64,000 bases of DNA from Oscillospiraceae bacterium (GCA_017398685.1 JAFQFH010000021.1:1-64000); one strand, 5' to 3'. Counted from the stretch's first letter, positions 52,234 through 60,315 are shown. The notes: generated by a model from the letters alone, not told the origin. Numbers and translations are program-made.

Positions 52234-53295
52234 TTAAGCCTTGTTTACAAGCTGTTCCATGCCGGGGGAATAAAGCTTTTCGCCGTCGGGAAGTATCCAT
52301 AGGGCTTCCGCCCCGAAACTTTCAAGAAGCTTCAGACCTTCCTCGTAGCTCATGCAGAAAAGCGCGGTTGAAAGGCAGTCAGCCACACCGCTGTCGGGCG
52401 TGATGACTGTGACAGAGTCAAAATATTCTGCCGGGAAGAGTGTGTCCGGGTCTATTATGTGGTGGTATTTTTTGCCGTCAGCAATGAAGAAGCGCTCATA
52501 GGAGCCGGAGGTAACACATGAGGTATCGGCTATGGTGATGTTCACGGCTATGGTGGATGGGTCTTTGGGGTTCTTTATCCCGGTGACCCAGCCGCTGCCG
52601 TCAGGCTTTGTGCCGATGATGCGGATATTGCCGCCTACATTGAGCACATAGCCCAGCTTGCCCTCGGCGCTAAGAAAGTCCGCCGCGCGCTCTATGGCGT
52701 AGCCCTTGCCCAGAGCACCCACGTCGATGGAGGCATGAGGGTCAGATATGCGCACGGTGCAGTTTTCCTCGTCTATCTCCAGAAGTTCAATGGAAGTATG
52801 CTTAGCAGCATCCTCCAGAGCCTTGATATCGGGTACGGATGCATTTTCCCTGTCCTCGGCGGCAGCCTCGCGGCAGTCATGCCAGAGCCTGAGCACAGAG
52901 CCCATCATAACGTTCATATGCCCGTCTGTCCTGTTGTGAAGCTCGCGGGCATACAGAAGAAAGTCTATGAGCTTTTCATCCACTTTCAAGGCTTCCCCAC
53001 CGGCATTTTTGTTGAGTGTACAGAGGTTATTTATGCCCGTATACTCGTTATAAATGTCAAAAAGCTGGTGGTATTCCTCCAGAATAACGGCAACATCGGC
53101 AGAGCAGCTTTCAAACTGCTCTGCCGAGTCATTGATATAACAGTACACATAGGAGACCGTATCAAAGTAGTTGAAATACACCATTCCCTTGGGCTCTACC
53201 TTTACGGGCGCAGACGCGCAGCCTGCCATCAGGGCAGACAGCATAAGCACAGCGCAAAACGCACTTATGACCTTAACTTTGGGAAAATGTTTCAT
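52234..53295 (-). CDS. apbE: FAD:protein FMN transferase ApbE (lipoprotein)
   Basis: ApbE moves FMN from FAD onto Thr/Ser of target proteins such as RnfD/RnfG and extracellular flavoproteins. The 353-residue product has a lipoprotein signal ending LMAGC (lipid Cys at about residue 26), 'MVYFNYFDTVSYVY', 'SIDVGALGKGYAIERAADFL', 'VLNVGGNIRIIG' and 'HHIIDPDTLFPAEYFDSVTVI', with the Mg/FAD-binding Asp and Thr/Ser positions. It acts outside the membrane. Its place between the secreted repeat protein and rnfC suggests it flavinylates products of this operon. Confidence 0.93.
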   Translation of the reverse strand: MKHFPKVKVISAFCAVLMLSALMAGCASAPVKVEPKGMVYFNYFDTVSYVYCYINDSAEQFESCSADVAVILEEYHQLFDIYNEYTGINNLCTLNKNAGGEALKVDEKLIDFLLYARELHNRTDGHMNVMMGSVLRLWHDCREAAAEDRENASVPDIKALEDAAKHTSIELLEIDEENCTVRISDPHASIDVGALGKGYAIERAADFLSAEGKLGYVLNVGGNIRIIGTKPDGSGWVTGIKNPKDPSTIAVNITIADTSCVTSGSYERFFIADGKKYHHIIDPDTLFPAEYFDSVTVITPDSGVADCLSTALFCMSYEEGLKLLESFGAEALWILPDGEKLYSPGMEQLVNKA

Positions 53296-53319
53296 TAACT
53301 CCTATGTTTTCGCTTTTAC

Positions 53320-54309
53320 TTAGCGGGCGTATGCAAATGCCTCTGCGAAGACTTCCATCATGCCGGTGATGTCCATGGAGCAGGAAGCAAGCAGGGTCTC
53401 GTCAACGGAGATCTGGTGGCCGTTGTGCTCCTGAGTCTCGAGAGCAGCGACTTCCTCGCCGGTCATGCCGACAACGTACTTGGAGAATGCATCGGACTGA
53501 GCATCCCATTCAACACCGATGGCGCTGGCAACGGTCATGCCGTAGTCGGGGCCGAGCTCACGCTTGGTGCCCTTGAAGGAAGCGTCAACGATATCGCCGA
53601 ACACGTCGATGGTGATGTTGGGCTGGGTAGCGTCGTTGAGAGCAGCAACGATCTTGCCGTCAGCAACAACAACTGCACCGTAGTTGGTGTACATCTTGAC
53701 AACGCCATCCTCGTCATCGGTGGCTGCGGTGGAGCTGGAAGCGGAGGTGATTGCGGAGAGGCCGAGGGTGAACTCGTCAGCGGTGAAGTTGACTGCCCAC
53801 TCGTCTGCGCATGCCTTCTCAACAGCTGCCTTGAAAGCAGTGATGTCCATGGAGCAGGAAGCATGCAGGGTCTCATCAACAGCGACGTTGTGGCCGTTGG
53901 ACTCAACAGTCTCGAGAGCGGCAACTTCTGCGCCGGTCAGGCCGACGACGAACTCTTCAAATGCCTTGGCCTGAGCATCCCACTCAGCGCCGATGGGGCT
54001 TGCAACGAGCATGCCGTAGTCAGGACCGAGTTCCATCTTGGTCTTGAATTCCTTTGCGGTGTCAACTGCACCGTCGGTAACATCCATCTTGCTCTGTGCG
54101 CAGTCAATGCGGCAGGAGACGATCTTGCCGTCAGCGTCGGTGACAACAGCAGCAACGGTAGCGTCAACCTGTGCGTTGCCTTCCTTGGAGGAAGCGGTGC
54201 TCAGGGAAACGCCCATGCCCAGGGTGTACTCTGCCTCGGCTGCGAAGCCGACGACTGCCATGGAGAGCATCATGCATGCCATGAGAACGATACTAAGAGT
54301 TTTCTTCAT
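53320..54309 (-). CDS. Secreted protein with two tandem ~150-residue repeats, possible flavin carrier
   Basis: A 329-residue exported protein: signal peptide (to about 'VVGFAAEAE', residue 24), then two homologous repeats, about 26-173 and 177-329. Shared cores are 'ELGPDYGM' + 'VAS-IG-EWDAQ' and a C-terminal stretch 'VDETL-ASCSMDIT'. The last stretch resembles the Thr/Ser-containing flavinylation region at the end of FMN-binding domains, but the match to the ApbE motif is loose. Position next to apbE and upstream of rnfC suggests an extracytoplasmic electron carrier, analogous in idea to PplA of Listeria; this is inference. ATG 54309 follows AAGGGG. First gene of the operon. Confidence 0.75.
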   Translation of the reverse strand: MKKTLSIVLMACMMLSMAVVGFAAEAEYTLGMGVSLSTASSKEGNAQVDATVAAVVTDADGKIVSCRIDCAQSKMDVTDGAVDTAKEFKTKMELGPDYGMLVASPIGAEWDAQAKAFEEFVVGLTGAEVAALETVESNGHNVAVDETLHASCSMDITAFKAAVEKACADEWAVNFTADEFTLGLSAITSASSSTAATDDEDGVVKMYTNYGAVVVADGKIVAALNDATQPNITIDVFGDIVDASFKGTKRELGPDYGMTVASAIGVEWDAQSDAFSKYVVGMTGEEVAALETQEHNGHQISVDETLLASCSMDITGMMEVFAEAFAYAR

Positions 54310-54440
54310 ATTTATCCCCTTTTTAAAAAATAATAAACATGTCTGGTAGATACTGTGGCATCCGGTGCCTACCACCCCACCGGCTACCCTCATGGTTTAT
54401 TCTCACACGAGCCGAGAGAGACGCGCCGTAACGCACGCTC
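54310..54440 (-). promoter_or_regulatory. Structured GC-rich 5' leader of the Rnf-like operon (candidate riboswitch)
   Basis: About 130 nt between promoter and first gene. Hairpin CCGGTG/CACCGG (reverse strand; 54378-54383 with 54362-54367) has a 10-nt loop (54368-54377) containing UGGUAG, which is complementary to CUACCA at 54344-54349, so a pseudoknot is possible. A U-rich tract (54322-54340 region) follows the 3' pairing element. Other stems (CCGU/ACGG) precede. It matches none of the FMN, cobalamin, SAM or c-di-GMP consensus structures I know. Confidence 0.5.
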
Positions 54441-54446
54441 ACGGTT

Positions 54447-54475
54447 ATTTAATCACAGCCGCGGCGAGAAGTCAA
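54447..54475 (-). promoter_or_regulatory. Promoter of the Rnf-like operon
   Basis: Reverse strand TTGACT (54470-54475), 17-nt spacer, TTAAAT (54447-54452) with a TGA extension; implied start near 54440. Confidence 0.65.
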
Positions 54476-54479
54476 GTTT

Positions 54480-54785
54480 TTAACAATAAATACAATATTG
54501 GTGAAACGAACAAAAATTTTTATTTTCTTTCCGTTTTTTATTTTTTTGAGGCTAAAAAATCCTGACAAAGTTGCATATTTTTTACCCAATTTTACTATTT
54601 ATTCATGCAGTAGTGAATATTTATATTTTTTCTCTTTGTTTTCACGCATCCAAAATCAGCAATAATTCAGTTTTCTTCCGTTATTACACCTGTTTTTGTT
54701 ATTTTATTGTTTATTTTTATACCGGTATATGTTTTTTGTATATAATACACATATGTTTATCCCCGCCCTTTACGAGTTTCAGCAC
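54480..54785. other. AT-rich intergenic stretch without a gene
   Basis: About 300 bp, markedly AT-rich, between the Rnf-like operon promoter and the collagen-like gene's terminator. Open frames here are AT-rich artefacts without ribosome sites. A TATAAT on the plus strand near 54740-54750 has no downstream gene. I see nothing else in it. Confidence 0.7.
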
Positions 54786-54822
54786 AAAAGGCGCCGCGAC
54801 AGATATTACCGCCGCGGCGCTG
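54786..54822 (-). terminator. Terminator of the collagen-like gene
   Basis: GCGCCGCG / CGCGGCGC stem (54791-54798 with 54813-54820) followed leftward by CTTTTG. Confidence 0.85.
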
Positions 54823-54859
54823 GAGTTGCTTTATTCCATCGTATTTTTGAATTTTATTG

Positions 54860-55684
54860 TCAGGCCAGTCTTACAACAGTCAGCGTACTGTTTGTATAGG
54901 TGTTGGTATCGCCGGAGTTGTTGATGACTGTCAGGGTCTGGGCAGCGGTAAGATCCAGCACAGCAGTGAGCATCAGGCTCTGGGTTTCTGCGGCGGGGCT
55001 TGCCACAAGGGATGCGGCATAGGGCAGAGCCACGCCGTCCAGCGCCAGAGCCGCACCCAGACTGCCTACGGCGGCATTGTCGGCATCGGTTCTGAAGTTT
55101 ACAAGATACTGCCCGGGCTGAAGAATAAGGCCGTTTGTGCCGTCAAGGGCTATGCTGCCGGTGGAGTTGAGCTGGTTTGCGGCAAAGGTGAGGGTATCGC
55201 CCGCTGCTACAGTCTGTCCTGCGGCATTGTAGAGCATGGCGTTTTCATTTGTGGCTGCCACACCGGCAGGGCCAGGTTCGCCCTGAGGGCCTGCGGGACC
55301 TGTTGCACCTGTTGCGCCGGTGGCACCGGTAGCACCGGTAGCGCCGACAGGCCCGGGTACTCCCTGAGGTCCCTGAGGACCGGTGGCTCCGGTTGCGCCG
55401 GCAGGACCAACCGGACCTGCAGGTCCCGGTTCGCCCTGAGGACCGGCAGGCCCTTGAGGACCTGTTGCACCGGTGGCTCCCGCAGCACCCGTGGCTCCGG
55501 CCGGGCCGACGGGGCCGGGTTCACCCTGAGGTCCCTGGGGGCCTGCGGGACCCTGCGGGCCGGGAGGCCCCTGCAAGCCCATTGGGCCGGCAGGGCCTAC
55601 GTTGCTGCCGCAGCCGCAGCAGGAGCAGCTGCCGTTGCAGCAGTTGGTGTATATCTTGGTGGAGTAGAGATCATTTTCTGACAT
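54860..55684 (-). CDS. Collagen-like (BclA-type) surface protein
   Basis: A 274-residue protein: a short N-terminal part with a Cys cluster ('[13 protein letters not shown]', about 16-28), 38 uninterrupted Gly-X-Y triplets (about 31-144) rich in GPQ/GPA/GAT, and a C-terminal about 130-residue beta-rich domain ('[20 protein letters not shown]', '[13 protein letters not shown]') like the C1q/TNF-like trimer head of BclA. No signal peptide, as in exosporium BclA proteins of spore formers. ATG 55684 follows AAGGAGG. A spore-surface filament is likely but not proven by sequence. Confidence 0.88.
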   Translation of the reverse strand: MSENDLYSTKIYTNCCNGSCSCCGCGSNVGPAGPMGLQGPPGPQGPAGPQGPQGEPGPVGPAGATGAAGATGATGPQGPAGPQGEPGPAGPVGPAGATGATGPQGPQGVPGPVGATGATGATGATGATGPAGPQGEPGPAGVAATNENAMLYNAAGQTVAAGDTLTFAANQLNSTGSIALDGTNGLILQPGQYLVNFRTDADNAAVGSLGAALALDGVALPYAASLVASPAAETQSLMLTAVLDLTAAQTLTVINNSGDTNTYTNSTLTVVRLA

Positions 55685-55717
55685 AATTTCCTCCTTGAAA
55701 GGCAGAAGCCTCAAGAC

Positions 55718-55725
55718 ATTATATG
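55718..55725 (-). promoter_or_regulatory. Possible mother-cell -10 element upstream of the collagen-like gene
   Basis: Reverse strand CATATAAT, one mismatch to the sigma-E -10 (CATACANT) and also containing the vegetative TATAAT. No convincing -35 for either factor. Confidence 0.35.
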
Positions 55726-55853
55726 CCTTAGCAGCTTCTTTGCCATCATTTGTGGGAATTCACAAAATCCCCGACAGTTTGTGAGTAATTTTCGTCTTTT
55801 TTTATTCATTTGTCAGAAAATTAATTATGGTGTAGAATTGCAAAAATTCATTT

Positions 55854-55861
55854 GCTATAAT
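55854..55861 (+). promoter_or_regulatory. Extended -10 promoter of the decarboxylase operon
   Basis: TGC-TATAAT (TATAAT 55856-55861), 64 nt before the first gene. The -35 is poor, typical of extended -10 promoters. Confidence 0.6.
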
Positions 55862-55925
55862 AAAATTACGTAAATAGCACAAGCTTTTTTATTAGTTTAT
55901 TACATTATTTTGAGATGGAGGATAC

Positions 55926-57308
55926 ATGAAGAAAGTACAGTTTACCGAAACCGTTCTGCGCGATGCCAACCAGTCCCTCATCGCGACCAGACTTCCTTAT
56001 GAGAAGTTTGACACCATCCTTGAAACCATGGACAAGGCCGGCTTCTACTCCGTAGAATGCTGGGGCGGCGCTACCTTCGACGTCTGCCTGCGCTTCCTCA
56101 ACGAGGATCCCTGGGAGCGTCTGAGAAAGATCCGCGCAAAGATGCCCAACACCAAGCTGCAGATGCTGCTGCGCGGTCAGAACGTTCTGGGCTACAAGCA
56201 CTATCCCGATGACGTTGTACGTCGCTTCGTCAGAGCTGCTGTCAGAAACGGCATTGACATCATCCGTATTTTCGACGCTCTCAACGACGTTGAGAACCTG
56301 AAGGTCGCCATCGAAGAGACCGTCAAGAGCGGCGCTCTCGCTTCCGGTACCATCTCCTACACCACCAGCCCCGTACACACCAGAGAAAAGTACGTGGAAA
56401 TGGTCAAGGAGCTTGCTCAGATGGGCGTTGGCTCCATCTGCATCAAGGACATGGCCGGTATCATGACTCCTCAGGCAGCTTACGATCTGGTCGCCGCCAT
56501 CAAGGACGCTGTTGACCTGCCCGTCGTAATGCACACCCACTGCACCACCGGTCTTGCATTCATGACCTACCTCAAGGGCATCGAGGCCGGCGCCGATGTT
56601 ATCGACACCGCTATCTCCACCTTCTCCGGCGGCACTTCCCAGCCCGCCACCGAGACCTTGTTCTACGCTCTGCGTGAGATGGGCTACGGCACCGAGCTGG
56701 ACGAGCCCGTCCTCTACGAGATCGCAAACTACTTCAAGCCCATCCGCGCTGAGATGCTGGAGAAGGGTACTCTCAACCCCATCTCCATGAGCACCGACAC
56801 TCAGTGCCTCAACTACCAGATCCCCGGCGGCATGCTCTCCAACCTCCTCAGCCAGCTCAAGAGCCTCAATGCTCTGGACAAGTTCGAGGAAGCTCTGCTG
56901 GAGACTCCCAGAGTCCGCGAAGACATGGGTTATCCTCCCCTTGTCACTCCCACCAGCCAGCTGGTCGGCACTCAGGCCGTTCAGAACGTTCTGGCAGGCG
57001 AGCGCTACAAGAACGTGGGCGCTGAGCTGCGCGCCTACTGCCGCGGCGAGTACGGCCGTACCCCCGCTCCCATCAATGAGGAAGTCCGCGCAAAGATCCT
57101 CGGCGATGAGAAGCCCATCGAAGGCCGCTATGCCGATACCCTGCCCACCGACGCCTTTGAGAAGGCACAGGAGAAGCTGGGTGCAGACGCAAGATGCGAA
57201 GAGGATGTACTGAGCTATCTGGCCTTCCCCCAGGTGGCAGAGAACTTCTTTGAGAAGCGCCGCGCAAACGAGGAGAAGGTCTGCAAGTACACTATTGAGA
57301 GGGTATAA
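55926..57308 (+). CDS. oadA: Oxaloacetate decarboxylase-type carboxyltransferase (alpha) subunit
   Basis: A 460-residue carboxyltransferase that moves CO2 from oxaloacetate to biotin. The HMGL-like TIM barrel shows 'FTETVLRDANQSLIATRLP' (metal Asp), 'VECWGGATFDVCLRFL', 'RIFDALNDVENL', 'CIKDMAGIMTP' (catalytic Lys) and 'MHTHCTTGLA' (metal His pair), followed by the conserved PYC_OADA tail domain. No biotin domain is fused; the carrier is a separate gene downstream. Oxaloacetate is favoured over methylmalonyl-CoA because the subunit is of pyruvate-carboxylase-B type. GGAGG precedes the ATG. Confidence 0.93.
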   Translation: MKKVQFTETVLRDANQSLIATRLPYEKFDTILETMDKAGFYSVECWGGATFDVCLRFLNEDPWERLRKIRAKMPNTKLQMLLRGQNVLGYKHYPDDVVRRFVRAAVRNGIDIIRIFDALNDVENLKVAIEETVKSGALASGTISYTTSPVHTREKYVEMVKELAQMGVGSICIKDMAGIMTPQAAYDLVAAIKDAVDLPVVMHTHCTTGLAFMTYLKGIEAGADVIDTAISTFSGGTSQPATETLFYALREMGYGTELDEPVLYEIANYFKPIRAEMLEKGTLNPISMSTDTQCLNYQIPGGMLSNLLSQLKSLNALDKFEEALLETPRVREDMGYPPLVTPTSQLVGTQAVQNVLAGERYKNVGAELRAYCRGEYGRTPAPINEEVRAKILGDEKPIEGRYADTLPTDAFEKAQEKLGADARCEEDVLSYLAFPQVAENFFEKRRANEEKVCKYTIERV

Positions 57309-57311
57309 GCC

Positions 57312-57635
57312 ATGACAATGACTTTTGCTGATGCCCTGCTTTACTCCCTTTTGGGTATTGCAGTGGTGTTCTTCGCCCTTATTCTGCTGATACTCATTAT
57401 CTGCATAATGAACCTGTTCCGCAAGAAAGAGGAGAAGGCCGCTCCTGCCGCTGCCCCCGCAGCCGCCGCTCCCGCAGTGGTTGCAGAGCCTGAGTACGCT
57501 CCCGGTACCGCCGGTGAGCTGAAGCTCTACGACACCGATGAGCGCGTTGCCGCAATGCTTATGGCCATCGTTGCCGACGAGCTGGGCGCACCCTTGAACG
57601 AACTGAGATTCAAGTCCATCAGAGAGCTGAAGTAA
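57312..57635 (+). CDS. oadG: Na+-translocating decarboxylase gamma subunit
   Basis: A 107-residue subunit with one N-terminal membrane span (about 8-36), an Ala/Pro-rich linker and a C-terminal helical part. This is the OadG architecture that ties the carboxyltransferase to the membrane beta subunit. 3 nt after the alpha gene. Confidence 0.88.
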   Translation: MTMTFADALLYSLLGIAVVFFALILLILIICIMNLFRKKEEKAAPAAAPAAAAPAVVAEPEYAPGTAGELKLYDTDERVAAMLMAIVADELGAPLNELRFKSIRELK

Positions 57636-57647
57636 GGAGATATAATA

Positions 57648-58049
57648 ATGAAATATAAAGTAACTCTTAAAGGTAAGACCTACGAGGTCGAAGTCGAGCG
57701 CGGCGAGGCCATGATAGTTGACGAGTACGCAGCCTACGCTCCCGCTCCCGCAGTTGCAGCAGCTCCTGTTGCAGCCGCTCCCGTGGCAGCAGCTCCCGCT
57801 GCCGCACCCGCAGCCGCCGCTCCCGCAGCTGTCGCCGCCGGTACTCCCGTCACCGCTCCCCTGCCCGGCAACGTTCTGGGCGTTAAGGTCAATGTGGGCG
57901 ATGCAGTCAAGGCCGGTCAGCTTCTGGTTCTCATCGAGGCCATGAAGATGGAAAACGAAGTCCTCGCTCCCGCTGACGGTGTTGTCAAGCAGATCGTCGC
58001 CAACAAGGGCGCTGTTGTCGCTACCGGCGATACCCTGCTCGTCATCTGA
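57648..58049 (+). CDS. Biotin carboxyl carrier subunit
   Basis: A 133-residue carrier. It has a short N-terminal beta region (MKYKVTLKGKTYEVEVE), an Ala/Pro-rich flexible linker (about 33-68) and a C-terminal biotinyl domain with the biotinylation motif EAMKMENE (Lys in AMKM) near residue 107. It shuttles carboxybiotin between the alpha and beta subunits. 12 nt after oadG. Confidence 0.96.
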   Translation: MKYKVTLKGKTYEVEVERGEAMIVDEYAAYAPAPAVAAAPVAAAPVAAAPAAAPAAAAPAAVAAGTPVTAPLPGNVLGVKVNVGDAVKAGQLLVLIEAMKMENEVLAPADGVVKQIVANKGAVVATGDTLLVI

Positions 58050-58058
58050 GGTAGCTGA

Positions 58059-59249
58059 ATGGAAAATATGCTCAACACTCTCTCCACCCTGTGGGAGACT
58101 TCGGGCTTCTACATGATGGCTGCCGACTGGCGCCAGCTTGTTATGATAGTCCTGGCCTGCGTACTTCTGTACATGGGTCTTGTGAAAAAGTTCGAGCCTC
58201 TGCTTTTGGTGGGTATTGCTTTCGGTATGCTGCTGACCAACCTGCCCGGCTCCGAGATGTACCACCCCGAGCTGTGGGATGCCTACATCGCAGGGGAGAT
58301 CACCCTGACCGGCATCATCCACGAGGGCGGCCTGCTTGACATCCTGTACATAGGCGTCAAGTCCGGTCTGTACCCCTCCCTCATCTTCATGGGCGTCGGC
58401 GCAATGACCGACTTCGGTCCTCTGATAGCAAACCCCAAGTCCCTGCTGCTGGGCGCTGCCGCACAGCTGGGTATCTTCGCAGCCTTCCTGATGGCTATCG
58501 GCATCTTCGGCTTTGAGCCCAATGTTGCCGCATCCATCGGTATCATCGGCGGCGCTGACGGTCCTACCGCCATCTGGCTGACCTCTCAGCTCGCTCCCGA
58601 TTACCTGGCACCCATCGCCATCGCTGCATACTCCTACATGGCTCTCATCCCCCTGATCCAGCCCCCTGTGATGAAGCTTCTCACCACCAAGGAAGAGCGC
58701 GAGATCAAGATGGAGCAGCTGCGCCCCGTGTCCAAGACCGAGAAGGTGCTCTTCCCCATCATCGTCACCATCTTCGTGTGCCTGCTTCTGCCCTCCGTGG
58801 CTCCCCTGCTGGGCTGCCTGATGCTGGGTAACCTGTTCAAGGAATCCGGTCTGACCGACCGCCTTTCCGACACCGCACAGAACGCAATGATGAACATCGT
58901 CACCATCTTCCTTTCCACCTCCGTTGGTGCAACCGCAGTTTACTACCGCTTCCTCACCCCCCAGACCATCTTTATCATCGTGCTGGGTCTGATCGCATTC
59001 GAGTTTGCAACCGTGGGCGGCCTGCTGCTTGGCAAGCTGATGTGCGTTATCACCAAGGGCAAGATCAATCCTCTGATCGGCTCTGCCGGTGTTTCCGCAG
59101 TTCCCATGGCTGCCCGCGTGTCCCAGATGGTAGGTCAGAAGGCCAATCCTTCCAACTTCCTTCTCATGCACGCTATGGGCCCCAACGTGGCCGGTGTTAT
59201 CGGCTCCGCTGTTGCCGCAGGTTTCCTCCTCGCTGTCTTCGGCGGCTGA
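58059..59249 (+). CDS. oadB: Na+-translocating decarboxylase beta subunit
   Basis: A 396-residue polytopic membrane protein that decarboxylates carboxybiotin and pumps Na+ out. Family landmarks are 'GLLDILYIGVKSGLYPSLIFMGVGAMTDFGP'-type start, the re-entrant signature 'SIGIIGGADGPTAIWLT' (160-175, with D167), 'GSAGVSAVPMAARVSQ' and the C-terminal 'HAMGPNVAGVIGSAVAAG', which contribute the Na+-binding Asp/Asn/Ser residues. 9 nt after the biotin carrier; strong terminator follows. Completes a full pump operon. Confidence 0.96.
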   Translation: MENMLNTLSTLWETSGFYMMAADWRQLVMIVLACVLLYMGLVKKFEPLLLVGIAFGMLLTNLPGSEMYHPELWDAYIAGEITLTGIIHEGGLLDILYIGVKSGLYPSLIFMGVGAMTDFGPLIANPKSLLLGAAAQLGIFAAFLMAIGIFGFEPNVAASIGIIGGADGPTAIWLTSQLAPDYLAPIAIAAYSYMALIPLIQPPVMKLLTTKEEREIKMEQLRPVSKTEKVLFPIIVTIFVCLLLPSVAPLLGCLMLGNLFKESGLTDRLSDTAQNAMMNIVTIFLSTSVGATAVYYRFLTPQTIFIIVLGLIAFEFATVGGLLLGKLMCVITKGKINPLIGSAGVSAVPMAARVSQMVGQKANPSNFLLMHAMGPNVAGVIGSAVAAGFLLAVFGG

Positions 59250-59264
59250 TAGTTCTGAAATTTC

Positions 59265-59306
59265 AAAAAAATCCTACCGCAATATCTGCGGTAGGATTTT
59301 TTTGTT
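59265..59306 (+). terminator. Terminator of the decarboxylase operon
   Basis: AAAAAAATCCTACCGCA / TGCGGTAGGATTTTTTT stem. Confidence 0.93.
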
Positions 59307-59343
59307 GTATTGGCTTTATTATTTGTATCTTCTTCAACAGCTA

Positions 59344-59371
59344 TTGACATTCAGACACTTTAGCTTATAAT
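59344..59371 (+). promoter_or_regulatory. Promoter of degV
   Basis: TTGACA (59344-59349, consensus), 16-nt spacer, TATAAT (59366-59371, consensus). Confidence 0.85.
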
Positions 59372-59425
59372 GTATAGACATTAAAGACGTTTTTGTCTTT
59401 CCAGAAAGTTAAATGGAGATGCTGT

Positions 59426-60268
59426 ATGAACTGGAATATAATTTGTGATTCAAGCATAGATCTGTTCAAGCCTGAACATGATGCGCATAACATCCGTTTT
59501 GCCACTGTACCCTTTACTCTCACCGTGGGCAACACCTCCTTTGTGGATGATGAAAATCTGGATAAGCCCACTCTTCTGCGCGAAATGAAGGACTACAGCG
59601 GCGCAAGCACCAGCGCCTGCCCTTCCACAGGCGCATGGCTGGACGAGTTTGAAAAGGATGGCAATGTTATTGCCCTGACCATCACCAGCGGGCTATCCGG
59701 CAGCCATGGCAGCGCCTGCGCTGCAAAAGAGCTTCTTCTTGAGCGTGAGCCGGACAGAAAAATATATGTTATCGACTCCCTCTCCACCGGAGCAGAGAGC
59801 ATACTCATTCTCAGAAAGCTCTATGAGCTTATAGCTCAGGGCCTCGATTTTGAGGCAGTAATTGAAGGTGTTGAAAAATTCAAGAAAACAAGCCGCACTG
59901 TATTTGTGCTTTGCTGCTTTGATAACCTTGTGAAAAACGGCAGAATGAGCAAGCTCAAGGGCTTTGTGGCAAACAAGCTGGGTTTCTGGGGTATAGGCAT
60001 TGCCAGTGAAATAGGCACCATTGAAATGAAGGGTGTGGCGCGAGGGCAAAAGAAGGCGCTGGATATTATCATGGCAGATATCCGTGAACGCTGCCCCGAC
60101 GTGAAAAGCCTTATTATTGACCACTGCTACAATGAGGAGTTTGCCGGAGAACTGGCGGCTCTCGTCAGGGCGGAGTGGCCCGACTGTGATATCAGCACCC
60201 TGCCCACCCGCGGCCTTTGCAGCTACTATGCAGAAAAAGGCGGCTTGATAATAGGCTATTGTCCCTGA
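59426..60268 (+). CDS. DegV-family fatty-acid-binding protein
   Basis: DegV/FakB-like proteins bind a fatty acid and, with FakA, present it for phosphorylation. The 280-residue protein has 'IICDSSIDL' at the start, 'SGASTSACPSTGAWLDEF', 'ALTITSGLSGSH', 'VIDSLSTGAESI' and 'NGRMSKLKGFVANKL', all DegV-like. ATG 59426 follows GGAGA. No fakA homologue is in the window, so a Fak role is inferred from family only. Confidence 0.9.
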   Translation: MNWNIICDSSIDLFKPEHDAHNIRFATVPFTLTVGNTSFVDDENLDKPTLLREMKDYSGASTSACPSTGAWLDEFEKDGNVIALTITSGLSGSHGSACAAKELLLEREPDRKIYVIDSLSTGAESILILRKLYELIAQGLDFEAVIEGVEKFKKTSRTVFVLCCFDNLVKNGRMSKLKGFVANKLGFWGIGIASEIGTIEMKGVARGQKKALDIIMADIRERCPDVKSLIIDHCYNEEFAGELAALVRAEWPDCDISTLPTRGLCSYYAEKGGLIIGYCP

Positions 60269-60287
60269 GGTTTCTTTGGGGTATAAT
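60259..60287 (+). promoter_or_regulatory. Promoter of the flavodoxin gene
   Basis: TTGTCC (60259-60264), 17-nt spacer, TATAAT (60282-60287), beginning inside the degV end. Confidence 0.6.
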
Positions 60288-60315
60288 TTCAAAAAAAGCT
60301 TGAAAGGAGCACCCC

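Noticed and set aside
54310..54440. FMN, cobalamin or c-di-GMP riboswitch in the Rnf-like operon leader
   Set aside because: I looked for the conserved cores of these classes and none is present; a 'GCCACAG' resembling part of the B12 box stands alone.
54571..54924. 117-codon plus-strand frame in the AT-rich intergenic region
   Set aside because: Phe/Tyr/Ile-rich translation typical of AT-rich noncoding DNA, no ribosome site, and it runs into the collagen-like gene's terminator.
55905..59171. 1088-codon open frame on the minus strand across the decarboxylase operon
   Set aside because: It is exactly antisense to four well-supported genes. Strong codon bias in highly expressed genes leaves the opposite strand open; the product is low-complexity (Gly/His/Val-rich) without family features.
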